NCBI GenBank assembly: GCA_014905825.1
Contig: JACGCN010000007.1
Span: 1 to 64,000, forward strand
Direction: 5' to 3'
Length of the DNA: 64,000 bases
Source of the DNA: Lyophyllum atratum
Taxonomy: Eukaryota > Basidiomycota > Agaricomycetes > Agaricales > Lyophyllaceae
The position numbers and the translations under genes were made by a program. Shown here piece after piece: positions 53,461-64,000 of the stretch (within the stretch, counting starts at the first letter, position 1; each line of letters starts with the position of its first letter). Below the pieces are notes generated by a model. It was not told where the DNA came from, made no database searches, and was given only the letters and a program-made list of their open reading frames with translations.

Positions 53461-54833
53461 ATGACATCTCTCCCACAAGAGCTCGCTGAGACGATCGTCG
53501 ACATTCTCCAAGATGATATAGGTGGCCTCAAGGCCTGTGCTTCTGTCTCCCGTGTGTGGAATCATCGCAGCCGCCTTCATTTGCTCCATAAAGGTGTGGT
53601 CCTAGACATGCAGGACACGGCGATCGGTGCATCAGACTTTGAAAAAGAAATCACAGACCGATTCACGGCCTTTCGACACCTCCTCTCCACTCAGCCCGCC
53701 ATGATAGAACATGTGCAATCGTTCGAAACTCGGAATTTTGTCGGGTGTTTATCCGACGAACGAACGAACCTTCTCGTGGAGATCATGCAGGCGCTACGCC
53801 ATATCCGCCAGCTTACATTCCGAAACGTGCACTGGTATTGCATTTCCAATGCACTCCGGAAAGGGTTTATGGCCACGCTTCGACTCCCATCCTTGGTGTC
53901 CGTTGACTTCCACGACTTCGCCACATCCCATCTCTCGACCCTGGTCAGCCTTCTTGCTCTTCCCCCAAACCTACAGGATATGCGGATCTCCGATTCCCGT
54001 CGCACAAAAAACTCGGGCGGGATTACCATTGAGAAGGTATCGCCATTTCAATTGACTTCTGTTACACGTTGTTTTCAGGTGAAATCTAACCATGTATATA
54101 GGTGCGAAGATCTTTGAAGACATTACGCGATGGGGTACTAGAAACCTGCATCCGTGCTCATCTCGCCATGGCTTCCGGTCACAGGAAGCAGCTTCATCCC
54201 CTCCAGTCTCTGTCGATTTCCATGGGACTCACCAAGCGCGCAATCCGTCTTTTGCAGTCGCTTTTCGGCAAGGATAACTCTCCTTACACTCTGAAGGGCC
54301 TCCGCCGTCTCCGCGTTTCAAAGGCGTGCTACACCCAGGCCACTTGCCTTCTTTTCGAAGTATCGTTCCCCTCGCTTGAGGAATTTGAAATCATTGACGG
54401 CATTCCATCGCTCAATTGTATGTTCACTATGTCCGGGCTTAGAGATTCCTCCGTTGCGTTGTCTACTCACTGATCTTGTCAAGCTATATACCTCGTGGCC
54501 ACGATCTATCTTGGACGGCTGCCGCGACTGCACCGGCTCCTCATACCATGTACATTCCTCGACGATCTGATGGGTCCTACCTATTCAAGCCTTGACCAAA
54601 GACATCCTCTGGAATATATTTGCATCAGATTCCGAAGTGACTTAAGCGACTGGACCTTGGACAGTCTGTCCTTCATGGATGCAACTCTGGCCCAAGCTGC
54701 GTTCGCAGCTCTACGTCGGGTGGAGTTACGAATTGCAAACATATGGGCTAAGGACTACTTACTTGGCCGTCTCCCCGAATTGAAGGATAGGGGAGTCGAG
54801 ATTACTGTCATCACGGAGACCAACGACTGCTAA
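53461..54833 (+). CDS. F-box-like protein with leucine-rich C-terminal region
   Basis: This is a probable substrate receptor of an SCF ubiquitin ligase. The start ATG at 53461 gives TSLPQELAETIVDILQDD, then CASVSRVWNHRSRLHLL, the F-box pattern common in large basidiomycete families (LPxEL..IV..L and C..VSR.W). Introns near 54035-54101 and 54416-54483 join to LHPLQSLSISMGL, GLRRLRVSK, FPSLEEFEIIDG and LGRLPRLHRLLIP, an irregular leucine-rich array. The stop is at 54833. Complete. Partner and substrate cannot be inferred. Confidence 0.7.
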
Positions 54834-57800
54834 CGAAATGTACGGCTTTAAATTTCTGTCTACCTTATGCTTCATTACCCACATTGACCAGTCAGTGTTC
54901 TGGTTACGCTCCGAAGCTTTCGTTCAACGTGAATCCAGGGGCGAAGGCTCCAGATACACATAGCATATAAGTCATCTACCGTCGACGGGGCTATTGCGAT
55001 CTTGCCTTCGTCGTACCTAAGTCAGAGGGTGGAACGCGTCATGAGTGGGTGTAGGCCAAAGAAAGCACGTTGGAATCATCCCACTTTACAAACTGGTCAT
55101 GGTGCAGTAGCTTTCATGTGGTATGAGATCGACACAACTCCACGTAGCGGTTATAACAATATCTTCACTATGACGGCTATTAGCGACGATATGAGGAGAT
55201 ATTAACTATACACTTTGCAGGTGATTCGAGTTGTCCTGTGGTTCTGTGAAGAGCGTACATGGCCCTGAGGCATATCGAATCAGATGTTGCGGGTGTACGT
55301 ACCAGTATCCCAGAGGACTGACGTGCAGTGACTCGGAGGATATCGTACCGCGAGTAGCAGAGAAGAGGATGAAGGTCGGATATTTTGGATGGTGGTACTA
55401 CTGGGGTTGGTAGCGTGGTCATTGTTGGCGTAGAGGAGAGAATACGACTTGGTAAACCCAAAAGTGGGGACTTACGCTTGCCCAAATGTTGCGCCAACGT
55501 GGCTCAAAATTCCACAACCGCATGTTTTTATTCTTCACCGTTCAACATTCTCAAGGGTACGGAAAAGGATTCTAATGTGGATCGCGATAGCATGATGAAT
55601 GAACCAGATGCGTTCACAAGCAGTATTGACAATGCCTGGAGGACTCCACGGTGCCCCCCATAGCGTTCAGACTGGAAGAGCCATCCAGATCGTTGGTAGT
55701 TACAGTGGTGACTTTAGATATCAAAGACCGTCACCTACCATTGGGGTGGCAAATGTCTGCAGCAGTCCGCATGGAAGAGACGACGACATTAATGCGAATA
55801 GAATTGGACAGGACGTGTGCCTTGAAATTGTGAGAGTCAAGCTGTACAAGAATCTGAAGACACAAATCGACGTAGACTGCCTGTGCGACGCTCATCACAT
55901 TTTGACCATCATCAACGCAGGTGGAATTTGAGGATTACATCCCACGCAGTAGCTTGTTTGAACAGAACAAGACTGCGAAGAAGCAATCAATTAACGCAAG
56001 TGATAGGAAGGGAGGAATGAATATGTAGGTGAAGCCGACCAAAGCATCGACCCGAAAAGATCGTGGAGGGTCTTAGTCAAAACGAAAATCGTCCTTCGAT
56101 CACCGAGATTAATCTGCGCCTCATTTCCCCGAACCACCACCCACGGATGTAAGAGTGGCGTCGTGAATATAGAGGCGGATAGGAGTATGCATAAAGGAAA
56201 TGGAGAAACGTGACAGAGCATGAACATACACCCATACCTGGAGCACATCTAAATGTATTGAGAGTCTACGAAAGCAATCGAACATTTGCAACAAGGAGAT
56301 ATCAAATCGTTGTCATCGTAATGGCTCCTCGGTCGCTGGGGCCAGTATCAGCCAGGAGAAAGGGCGGTCAGATATGTATTGCTTACCGCATGTTGTTGAG
56401 CTCAACGTATTTCTCTTTCTCAGGCTCTCAAAGCCTTGCCGTTCTAAAGCCAATATCCTCCTGATGGCCAACGGAAGCGGAAGTGCCACGTAGCGTGCCG
56501 GCACCCAACCCGTCATGGCCTAAACGCAATTGAGTACCGAAGGTCAGAGATGAGAAAAGTGACTGACGAATGTCGTGCCGACGTCAAGAGACAGACCCGA
56601 AGGATCAAACAAGTCTTCAGCACATGTTCGTTGAGCGCTGTCGGGGCTTCTTTCGCTCTAGGACGCAACGGATGCAATCAAAACGAGAGTGCTGAAATCG
56701 AAATACATCCCTGTGGTTCATTATGTTAGAGAAGACGAGACAAATGTTCAGGTAACCACTCGCCTTAAGATGGGATGGGCACAACCACAGTTGAGTCGTT
56801 CCTCCGGGTGGGACATATTCCGGCGGTAGCAGTCGCAGCGCAATCGTCCAGCAGGAACGATTCGCAGGGTAGGCGGCAACGTCAGCACGTAAATGCCCAA
56901 TTCACACTGTAATGCATAGGGGGAAAGTCGTCAGCTCAGGACCAACCAAAAACGATGACTAGAAGAGTAGAAGACGGCGTACCTTGGGCGTACCCAGAAA
57001 AATTACACAGTGGGCGTTTCTGCATGGTTTTGGAGGAACGAAAGGGCCAGGATCAAATTTAAGCAGAAGTTTTTCTTCCAACTCCGCTGCGGAGCTGGAA
57101 CCAAGTCAGCGAAGCCGGGAGCTCACCATCAGAACATATTGATCCGTCTTGCTTGTGTCCGTGTTATATAACTTTCGTGGATGGCCTTGAGCCTCTATAC
57201 AAGGCATCCACGTACCTACACAGGTGTGAATTGGGTCTGGGTGGATTGCGAAACGGTCCGTGAATACTGAACAAAAGACTTTGAGCGCGCGGAGCTTCAA
57301 CTCGGGAAGACGTCCGTTGATGGTTGGGTGAGTCCAGCGCACTTGTTCTGTCCTTTGAACATTTTGTGACATCAGGCCTGATATACGGTATCGATATAGA
57401 AGTTCACGAGACGATGACAGAAGGGGAAGGCACGCCTACAGGTTGGACCGAATGCCGAGAGGGCATGTGTTGTCCATGAGGCGTAAGGTGTATAAGTAGC
57501 TGTTTTTGTACGTATTTTCGGGACGCTGTCCTGTCCCAAAGATCCTCTCTCGCGCTCCGGCGCGATTTTTCGTCAGACCGATAGAGGATATTGAACAGAT
57601 CTGATATCCAACCACTCAGGCGATTCGCGGTTGAGAGTGAGATTAACATCGCCGACTATACACTTGTAGGTGCTGCGGCTGGCTTGGTGGTAAAAGCTTC
57701 ACGCACGGCAGTGCGAGATATCAAAACATATGTGGGATAAGTCCTTTAAGCACGGCGCCGTTATGGCGTAAGTCGATACGGGGCACGGAAAGAGTCAATG

Positions 57801-58075
57801 AGATAGTCTCGTACGCAAGTGGTTGATATCGAATGGACGATGGTTATACGTGATATGGAGACAGGAACACTGGAAATTTCGTAGAAGTTATTTTACGCAT
57901 CCCACCGGAGCCGGTGTCGGTCATGGATTCTCGAGCATTAGTGTCTGTACGTAGTGGCAAACGGATGGCGTTGAAGAGAGCTTCGAAGGATATCGGAGGG
58001 GTTTACGGCCCACTACCAAGGGTATCCATTTCAATGCGAATCGTTCGAGACTAGAAATCATGATACTCACCTCAT
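54834..58075. other. Interval with no confident gene
   Basis: Several short frames on both strands (for example 55599-55931 plus, 57106-57372 minus) show no family features. 57285-57340 resembles the sequence upstream of the small gene at 45937 (GCGCGCGGAG with TTCAACT, GGGAAGACGT and CGTTGATGGTTGG) and may be a relic of a third family copy. Confidence 0.35.
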
Positions 58076-58577
58076 TTACCCAATCTTTATGAGGAACTGG
58101 CGGAGGAGCTTGTTCGCCTTCGCCTTGTTCTTGGGAAATATCTTCCCCGTATTCCTTATGTACTTACCCAAACGCTTCTCGCTACTGAACACCCCGATCG
58201 TCATAACCTTACCGACCGCTGCGGTGTCGACGAGGTCTACGATGTTCACATACATGCCACTTAGCGCCTACACCAATCGTTAGCGCCTCAAGAAGGGGAC
58301 AAAGAAAGAAGCGGGTGCTCACCGCCTTGCATTGCGTGATGCTCGTTAGATCGTCGGCGCTAGGGATTCCCACCGTCCTGCATAGCTGCTTCCACGACTG
58401 GAGGGAGTGTACGTTCCCCCCAAAGGCGTTCACGAAGCCACTCTCGACTTCGGCTTGTATGAAGTCACGGCGACGGTCTTTATACTGCTTGGATTTCTTC
58501 TTGAGGCCTTCAGAGATCGCAAGTGCGCTGAAGCGCTGGATGATGGTCGTGGGGCCGTCTGCGTCGAGAGAGGACAT
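58076..58577 (-). CDS. Small uncharacterised protein, family member 2
   Basis: Paralogue of the gene at 45937-46450. The start at 58577 gives MSSLDADGPTTIIQRFSALA. Shared features are AISEGLKKKSKQYKDRRRDF, FGGNVHSLQSWKQLC, an intron at the same place (about 58267-58320) and the end GKIFPKNKAKANKLLRQFLI. About 148 residues. Function unknown. Both family members are on the minus strand and share an upstream GCGCGGAG and TTCAACT-like element. Confidence 0.7.
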
Positions 58578-59064
58578 GATGTCTGGTGAAAGAGAGAGCC
58601 GGAGAGAAGGGCGAACACGAAGCGCGGAGCTTCAACTTTATACTTCAAAGGAGGGAGACCAACACGTTTCGGTCACGATCACCTGCTTGCTCAAACATAT
58701 AGCCTGCAGCGAGCTGCAGCGTTGTCTTGCTATGATAATCGTTGACTGGCGTTGAGGACTTGAATAGAGGAGCAGGTGATCAATTTCCAAGCCATAGTAT
58801 ACTCCATAGTTCAACAGGCCATATAGCGACCGCCGACGTAGCTTCCTTCCGCCTGTCGGTTAAGAACCCTACAAGCTAATCTTCCGAAGGATACTATGCT
58901 CGTGGGCGAATACTGGTTCGAGGGTTCAACGTTCGATGTCCAGGTTAAATGATCCAAACGCCATCTGCTAACCATGTATGAGGAATGGCCAGCAAAATAG
59001 ACCTGCACAACATAAAACTTGGATATGTTACAAAGCAGCCGACAGGGAATGAAGTAAAACGTAC

Positions 59065-59430
59065 CATGCACAGATCCCATAACAAGAATCTGAACCGCCC
59101 TGCCTCGCGGCGGTTGCAGAACATGGACTACCTGTGGCTGCGGCTGTCCCTGATACTGCTGCTTCTGATAGTACTGCGGTTATCCGTGGTGCTCTAGATG
59201 TTAGTGAAATTCGAATGAGGCAGAATGAGTCAGCAGCCCACCGCCTAGACGTACGATGGTGACCACTGTGATATCACATCGACGAGGTCCAAAATACCCA
59301 GCCCGACAGAGGGAGTATCATCAACGATTCTGCTTATACCAGCGACCTTCCAACACGCTTTGACATTATCGAGCCATGCAATAGATCGCGCGCGAGCTTC
59401 TCGGTATATGGATTCGGCCTTGACGGCAAT
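59065..59430 (-). CDS. Fragment of an uncharacterised gene
   Basis: An exon-like frame on the minus strand (about 59255-59430) reads AVKAESIYREARARSIAWLD and ILDLVDVISQW after an AG acceptor. A second open stretch (59065-59190) follows a short gap and is Gln- or Ala-rich, depending on the frame. Start and end were not found. It may be part of a gene or a relic. Confidence 0.25.
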
Positions 59431-59762
59431 CTGCCATGGGGATTATTGGTTTACAGAGTGAGTATCATATTCTGGGACTACCCTCGAGCTTAAATGTCTG
59501 GGACAGACCGAGCGTAGAATGCAATGGAGGGTTCTCTACGGTTTCTGTATGGTCTTTGCGGTCCACTTAGTAGAGGGTAGGAAATCAATCAAAAAGTTGT
59601 TAGGGGGTGGTGGTCCGCTGTGATGACTAAGCGCCTCATGTTTTTCGCCTGCGTCGTGTGAAACGACGAAGAGACGGTTGTTCACGTTGTCCACGACTCT
59701 CAACGCGCTGTACGCGCCGCTGTCCACGTCGACGCAGGAGCCACGATACCCCAGATACCCCA

Positions 59763-62700
59763 ATGGCCAGCAGCACGATAACCCTCTCCAGTCCTGCTCT
59801 CCAGGAAGCCACACAAAAGTCAACCATCGTCTGGCGACAGGACCTCGAAGCACTCTTCCATCATGCTCAAGACCGATTTCCTGATGTTGTGTGGGAGCTG
59901 AGCGCGGGGGACGACGACGGCGATGAGCGAGAGGTGTGGGGACACAAAGGTACGTCGATCTTTGGCCTGGCTTACTGAACATTCCTAACTGTCTATAATT
60001 GCAGCGATCGTATATGCCCGCGCGCCACCCAGCTTTCAGACACGATATTTCTCTTTCAGACCGGCGCCGTATGCCTCCTCACCGCCGCCCACGACCTCCG
60101 CCCTGAGCCTCGACATGGCCCGCTCGGCGTCACGGACTCCATCACCGTTCCGCTCGTCGTCGCCAGCACCGTCTGCCGCACCCAATGCCCTGTTACGACT
60201 CAGCACATCCATCAATCCTGCTCTCTTCTCAAACGAGTTAGAATATCTCTACACTGGGCAAGGCTTCGGGGAAGCCTTTGAATTTCTCTTTGACTCGGCC
60301 GAGTCCAGCCACGACGAGGCAGACGCAGAGGAGCTGCGTATCGACAAGCTGCGCAAGGACCTCGTGTTCATGTGGCGTTCTCGTCTCTACTCGGACGTCC
60401 GAATTGCATTGACGGGCAATTTTTCTTCTTCCAATCACGAAAACACGACTGCCATCTTTTCGTCCCACCGGTTCATTCTTGTTTCGCGCTCGCCCTACTT
60501 CCACACGGCCCTCATAGCCTGGCCGAGCAAGCAAGAGCAGCAGACCCTCACCTTGCCTTCCCCGCCGTTCACCCCCGCGTCTTTACATTTCACGCTCGGC
60601 TTCATCTATACCGGAACCCTCATTTTTTCTCATAGGTCATACGACCTCGATACCGCATTCCATATCATGCGCTCCGCGACCTACCTCAACCTCACTACCC
60701 TCTACGACGAGATCCAGGCACGCATTGTGCAGGAAATGATGCACGGCCTCTTCCATGCCTTTCTGCCCTTCGCCGAGTACGAACGCCTCACCGCCGGCGC
60801 CTGGGGTACTGGCGGATGCAGATGTCGCCAATGTGCCCGTCGCGCGCCGCGCGTTCTCGAGTTCGCGCTTGCAGATGATGTCAAGAACGGACTGCTGGAG
60901 GGTGGGGCGCGGCGAGCGCTAGTGGGGCTTTTCGGAGAGGGGTGGTGTACCAGCGAATTTGCAGCGCTGCCCCAGAAGATCCGCGAAGGCTTGCTCAGGG
61001 GTGTGGGCAAGCGCACGACGCCCAAAAACGCATTTGCTTTACTGTTTGCCGCGGAACATGCCCTTGGACGGCTGGCTGCCGTTATTGACGCGTGGGTGGG
61101 CGAAGTGAAGGAAATGGTACTTTCCGCACGCAAGGTGGTGGACGACCTCGTGTGTGGGAAGTCTGACGAGTGTTTTGGCGGTACAGAGTGGGGCGAGATC
61201 ATGGAACGAGATGGGGTCGCCTTTGAGGATGCGGAAAGGGTCGAGTGGATCATGGCGTCGGTCAGCAGGGGTGTCAACGAGCGCAACGCCGCCCCTTTGT
61301 ATCAGGCAGGCCTTGTTTTCATTTTCCTCAACGAACTTGTCTAATCCGTACGTTACAGACTCTCGTGTCCTCGATTCTACTCCGTCCGCATCCAACTGAA
61401 ACAAATGCGCCTATGCTTTCCTCAACATCACACATCCGTGTTCAAGTGGAGCAGGCGCGCATGGACCTGCTGAAATGGATTGGGAAGCGTTGGCTGGGTA
61501 TGAGACAGGAAGGAGGCTTCGATGAGCTGGAAGGGTGGGCCCTCAAAGAGATCTGTGATAGTACGTCTTCTTCCTTTCTCACTCCTACCTGTTACTCATG
61601 ATTTCACTACGCAGATATTGAAGTCCCGCTCGAAGACCTTCTTAACCCTGTTCTCCCCGCCTCCCAGTCCCACCTGAAGCCGCACAACCCGCCTAGGCAA
61701 TCAACGCTGCTGCGGGCCAAAGAAACCGAAAGCAACAACGACACTATCAGCATGCACTCCTCCATGCGCGTCAGCATCCGCAGCCGCAACCTACCCGCGG
61801 CTTCGGGCGCTAGGCGCGGTACACCATCACCTTCGTCCCTTGCAGCCCCATCTGCGTCCTCCTCCACCGCGACGTCGTACAAGTCTATGTTGCGCACCAA
61901 TCCGTCGAGTTCAAGCCTCGCTCGGAATAGTCCTCTCTCTCGGGATCAGAATGAAAAGGACGATGAGATGGACAATTCGCGACCTGACTCTAAACTCACA
62001 CCAGGTCTCGCGTCCGTCGGCCTTCCACCTTACGCCTCACGCTCAGCATCACCATTTACGCAACCGTCCATCATTGAGCCTGACGACGATGGGGATAGCA
62101 GAAAGGGCGACTATGAAGAGACCGATAGTGTATTGGATGGCGCTGGGCCGTCTTTGAACCTCCCACGATCCCTGTCGTTGGACCACAACCAGCATCCGAG
62201 TACAAGTACCATACCGGGCAAGAAAGTCCTTATTAGGAAGGTTGCACCCTCCACACGTCAAACCATCACTTCCAAAACCAAAACGCCCCTTGTACCAGCC
62301 ACACCGCGCCCCGTGTCGTCTGGGTCTTCCATCCGCTCCTCTGCGGCTTCCGTTCATTCCGTTGCATCCACTATCCGCAGAAGCACCGTCACAGACGCCA
62401 GTAAGTCTGGACCCCGCGGGCTCCGGCTACCCAAAAGCCCCACCACACCGGTGTCCCCAACAGAACCCTCACGACCAACATCCCGTGCCTCTCTCGCCTC
62501 CTCATCACATTCTATGTTGACATCCAACGCCAGTACAACTTCAACAGCGTTCCGCACTGCGAACTCGACTACTGTGCGCTCGCGACGCACGTCTGCGGCG
62601 TCTGTCAACTCAAATATCAGCACCAACGGCGCCCGCGGTGGACGGGAAACACCTACGCGCGGCGGGAGACCAGGCACCGGCACCGGGATAGCGCGGTCGA

Positions 62701-63860
62701 GGAAGACCTCTGCCGGGTCGACGAAGAGCAATGTCGGAGGCGCAACGCCAGTGAAGCGGCCGCCACTTCCGGTGGTGGATGTGAACAAGCTTAGTCCAGC
62801 TGGTGTTACCCCGAGACGGCCGGTGTCGAGTACGTCATCTATACGCTCGACAACGTCGGCGGTGTCGACAGCTGCGAGTGTTGCTGCGCGGAAGGCGTTG
62901 ACACCGGGTGCACGGAAGGCCGGTAACGGGAGCCCCGTGGAGAAGGGTAAAGAGAGAGTGGTCACAGAGCAGGAGAAAGAGAAGAAAGTCCCTATTCCCA
63001 TTCCGTCTGTGTCATCAGAGCCTACGACTGAAGAACCCCCCGCCGCGCTGGTCGACCAAAACACTAGCAGCGTGATCACGGTCAAGGGGAAAAGCAAGAC
63101 AGAGGCAGCCCTCGATCACAAGAAGAGCATCAGCACGGCTTCGACAGGGAGTGCGTCGACTCTGAAACGGAGAGGGTCATCGGATACAATCACTACCAGG
63201 ATAAGCGCGACGACTGTCTCGAGCCGCAACGCCAACAGGACTGCCTCGAAGCCGATGTCTCCCCCTGCAACCTCCGCCAAAGCTCTCAAGGAGAACCAGC
63301 CGCTCCCTACCTTGCCAATCGCTGTGCGGGGGGCGACGCTGGAGATTGGTATTCCATGCATCATCTCCTCTAAGCGTAAACGATTCAAGGCTTATGCGAG
63401 ATATATCGGGGAGGTGGAAGGCGAAGACGGACCGTGGGTTGGTGTAGAGGTGCCTGTGAATGAGAGCTGGGGCGGAGCGATCGCGGATCGGGACGACGGG
63501 GAGCGTCAGTGGAACGACGGCACATGGGGTGGAATCCGGTATTTCGAGATTGGGAGCACCGCCGTCAGTGAATGGGACTATGGCGCAGGTAGTGGGGGTC
63601 TGGGCGGTGATGATAGAGCGGCAAGGAGACGTCGCGTCGACTGGGTTGGGAGCGGAAGTGGAAATAGCAGCGGCTTTGGGGCGGGCAAGAGCAAGGGCAT
63701 CTTGAAACGCGAGGGAGACCAACTAAGTGTTGACCGAGTGAAGAGGTTCAGGAGCGTCAGTCCGGCAGTTTCGGACACTTCAGGGATGGAATCGAGGGGC
63801 CTGTTTGTCAGGCCCCAGCAGGTGCTGTACGTTGTCGATGCTGTTGGATCGGACCTGTAA
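59763..63860 (+). CDS. BTB/POZ plus CAP-Gly domain protein
   Basis: This is a likely adaptor linking a BTB interaction module to microtubule plus ends. The start ATG at 59763 gives MASSTITLSSPALQEAT. Four exons (59763-59949, 60005-61305, 61359-61560, 61615-63860) give 1311 residues. BTB region at about 185-290: RSRLYSDVRIAL, FSSHRFILVSRSPYFHTAL and GFIYTGTLIF. A BACK-like helical region follows. The C-terminal half is a long Ser/Thr/Pro/Arg-rich disordered region with many SSIRS and SRKTSA motifs. Near residue 1140-1215 lies a CAP-Gly domain: GIPCIISSKRKRFKAYARYI, GPWVGVEVP, and NDGTWGGIRYFEIG. The intron 61306-61358 uses a GC donor. Complete and the largest gene here. Confidence 0.85.
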
Positions 63861-64000
63861 TCGGGGGGTTGGTTCTCATACCTGTTATTCCATTCGCTTT
63901 CTCCTCACTTTCATACCCACTCCAGTACTCACCCATACACAGATTCTAATCGCTTTCTTTTACTGGTATATCAAGCAACTCACTCTCGTTAATTTTCGGC

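Overview
The window is nuclear DNA from a filamentous basidiomycete, most likely an Agaricomycete. Genes are split by many 45-65 bp GT-AG introns. It holds a LOV/PAS photoreceptor of the basidiomycete WC-1 type, a short CaaX-type mating-pheromone precursor, an NB-ARC receptor of the basidiomycete style, and a KDZ-superfamily transposase next to a TET/JBP-type 2-oxoglutarate dioxygenase. That last pairing is described for mushroom-forming fungi.

Left part (1-23.1 kb), accessory DNA. A gene fusing a Ulp1-like C48 protease to a DDE transposase (1-3316) ends next to a 41 bp near-perfect palindrome. An NB-ARC receptor gene follows on the minus strand, but it is in two pieces. The P-loop half lies at 3448-4851 and a candidate first exon at 22766-23084. 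The two pieces have compatible splice phases. Each is bounded by the same 72 bp sequence, and the two copies of that sequence are in inverted orientation (4899-4970 and 22631-22702). I read this as one 17.8 kb element with terminal inverted repeats, inserted in an intron of the receptor gene. Inside it are a KDZ transposase (-), a divergent accessory gene (+), a TET/JBP-type dioxygenase (-), a small CxxC protein (-), two uncharacterised genes (+), tRNA-like sequences, and CCATAT-rich repeats near both ends. The right-hand repeats form a satellite with a 305 bp higher-order unit.

Middle part (23.5-46 kb), mostly housekeeping and regulatory genes: a Set3-like C-terminal region, a calcineurin-like metallophosphoesterase, a Zn2Cys6 transcription factor with a 13 nt micro-exon, an Rlm1/MEF2-type MADS-box factor, a perfect 342 bp tandem duplication, a mitochondrial pyruvate dehydrogenase kinase, and WC-1.

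Right part (46-64 kb): two paralogous small proteins (45.9 and 58.1 kb), a pheromone precursor (47.2 kb), and a truncated second pheromone fused to a decayed inverted copy of the metallophosphoesterase region (46.8-50.0 kb). A MYND zinc-finger protein, an F-box-like protein and a large BTB plus CAP-Gly protein complete the window. I saw no STE3-type pheromone receptor.

All exon models were read by eye from splice motifs and protein logic. Family names rest on motif recognition, not on database searches.
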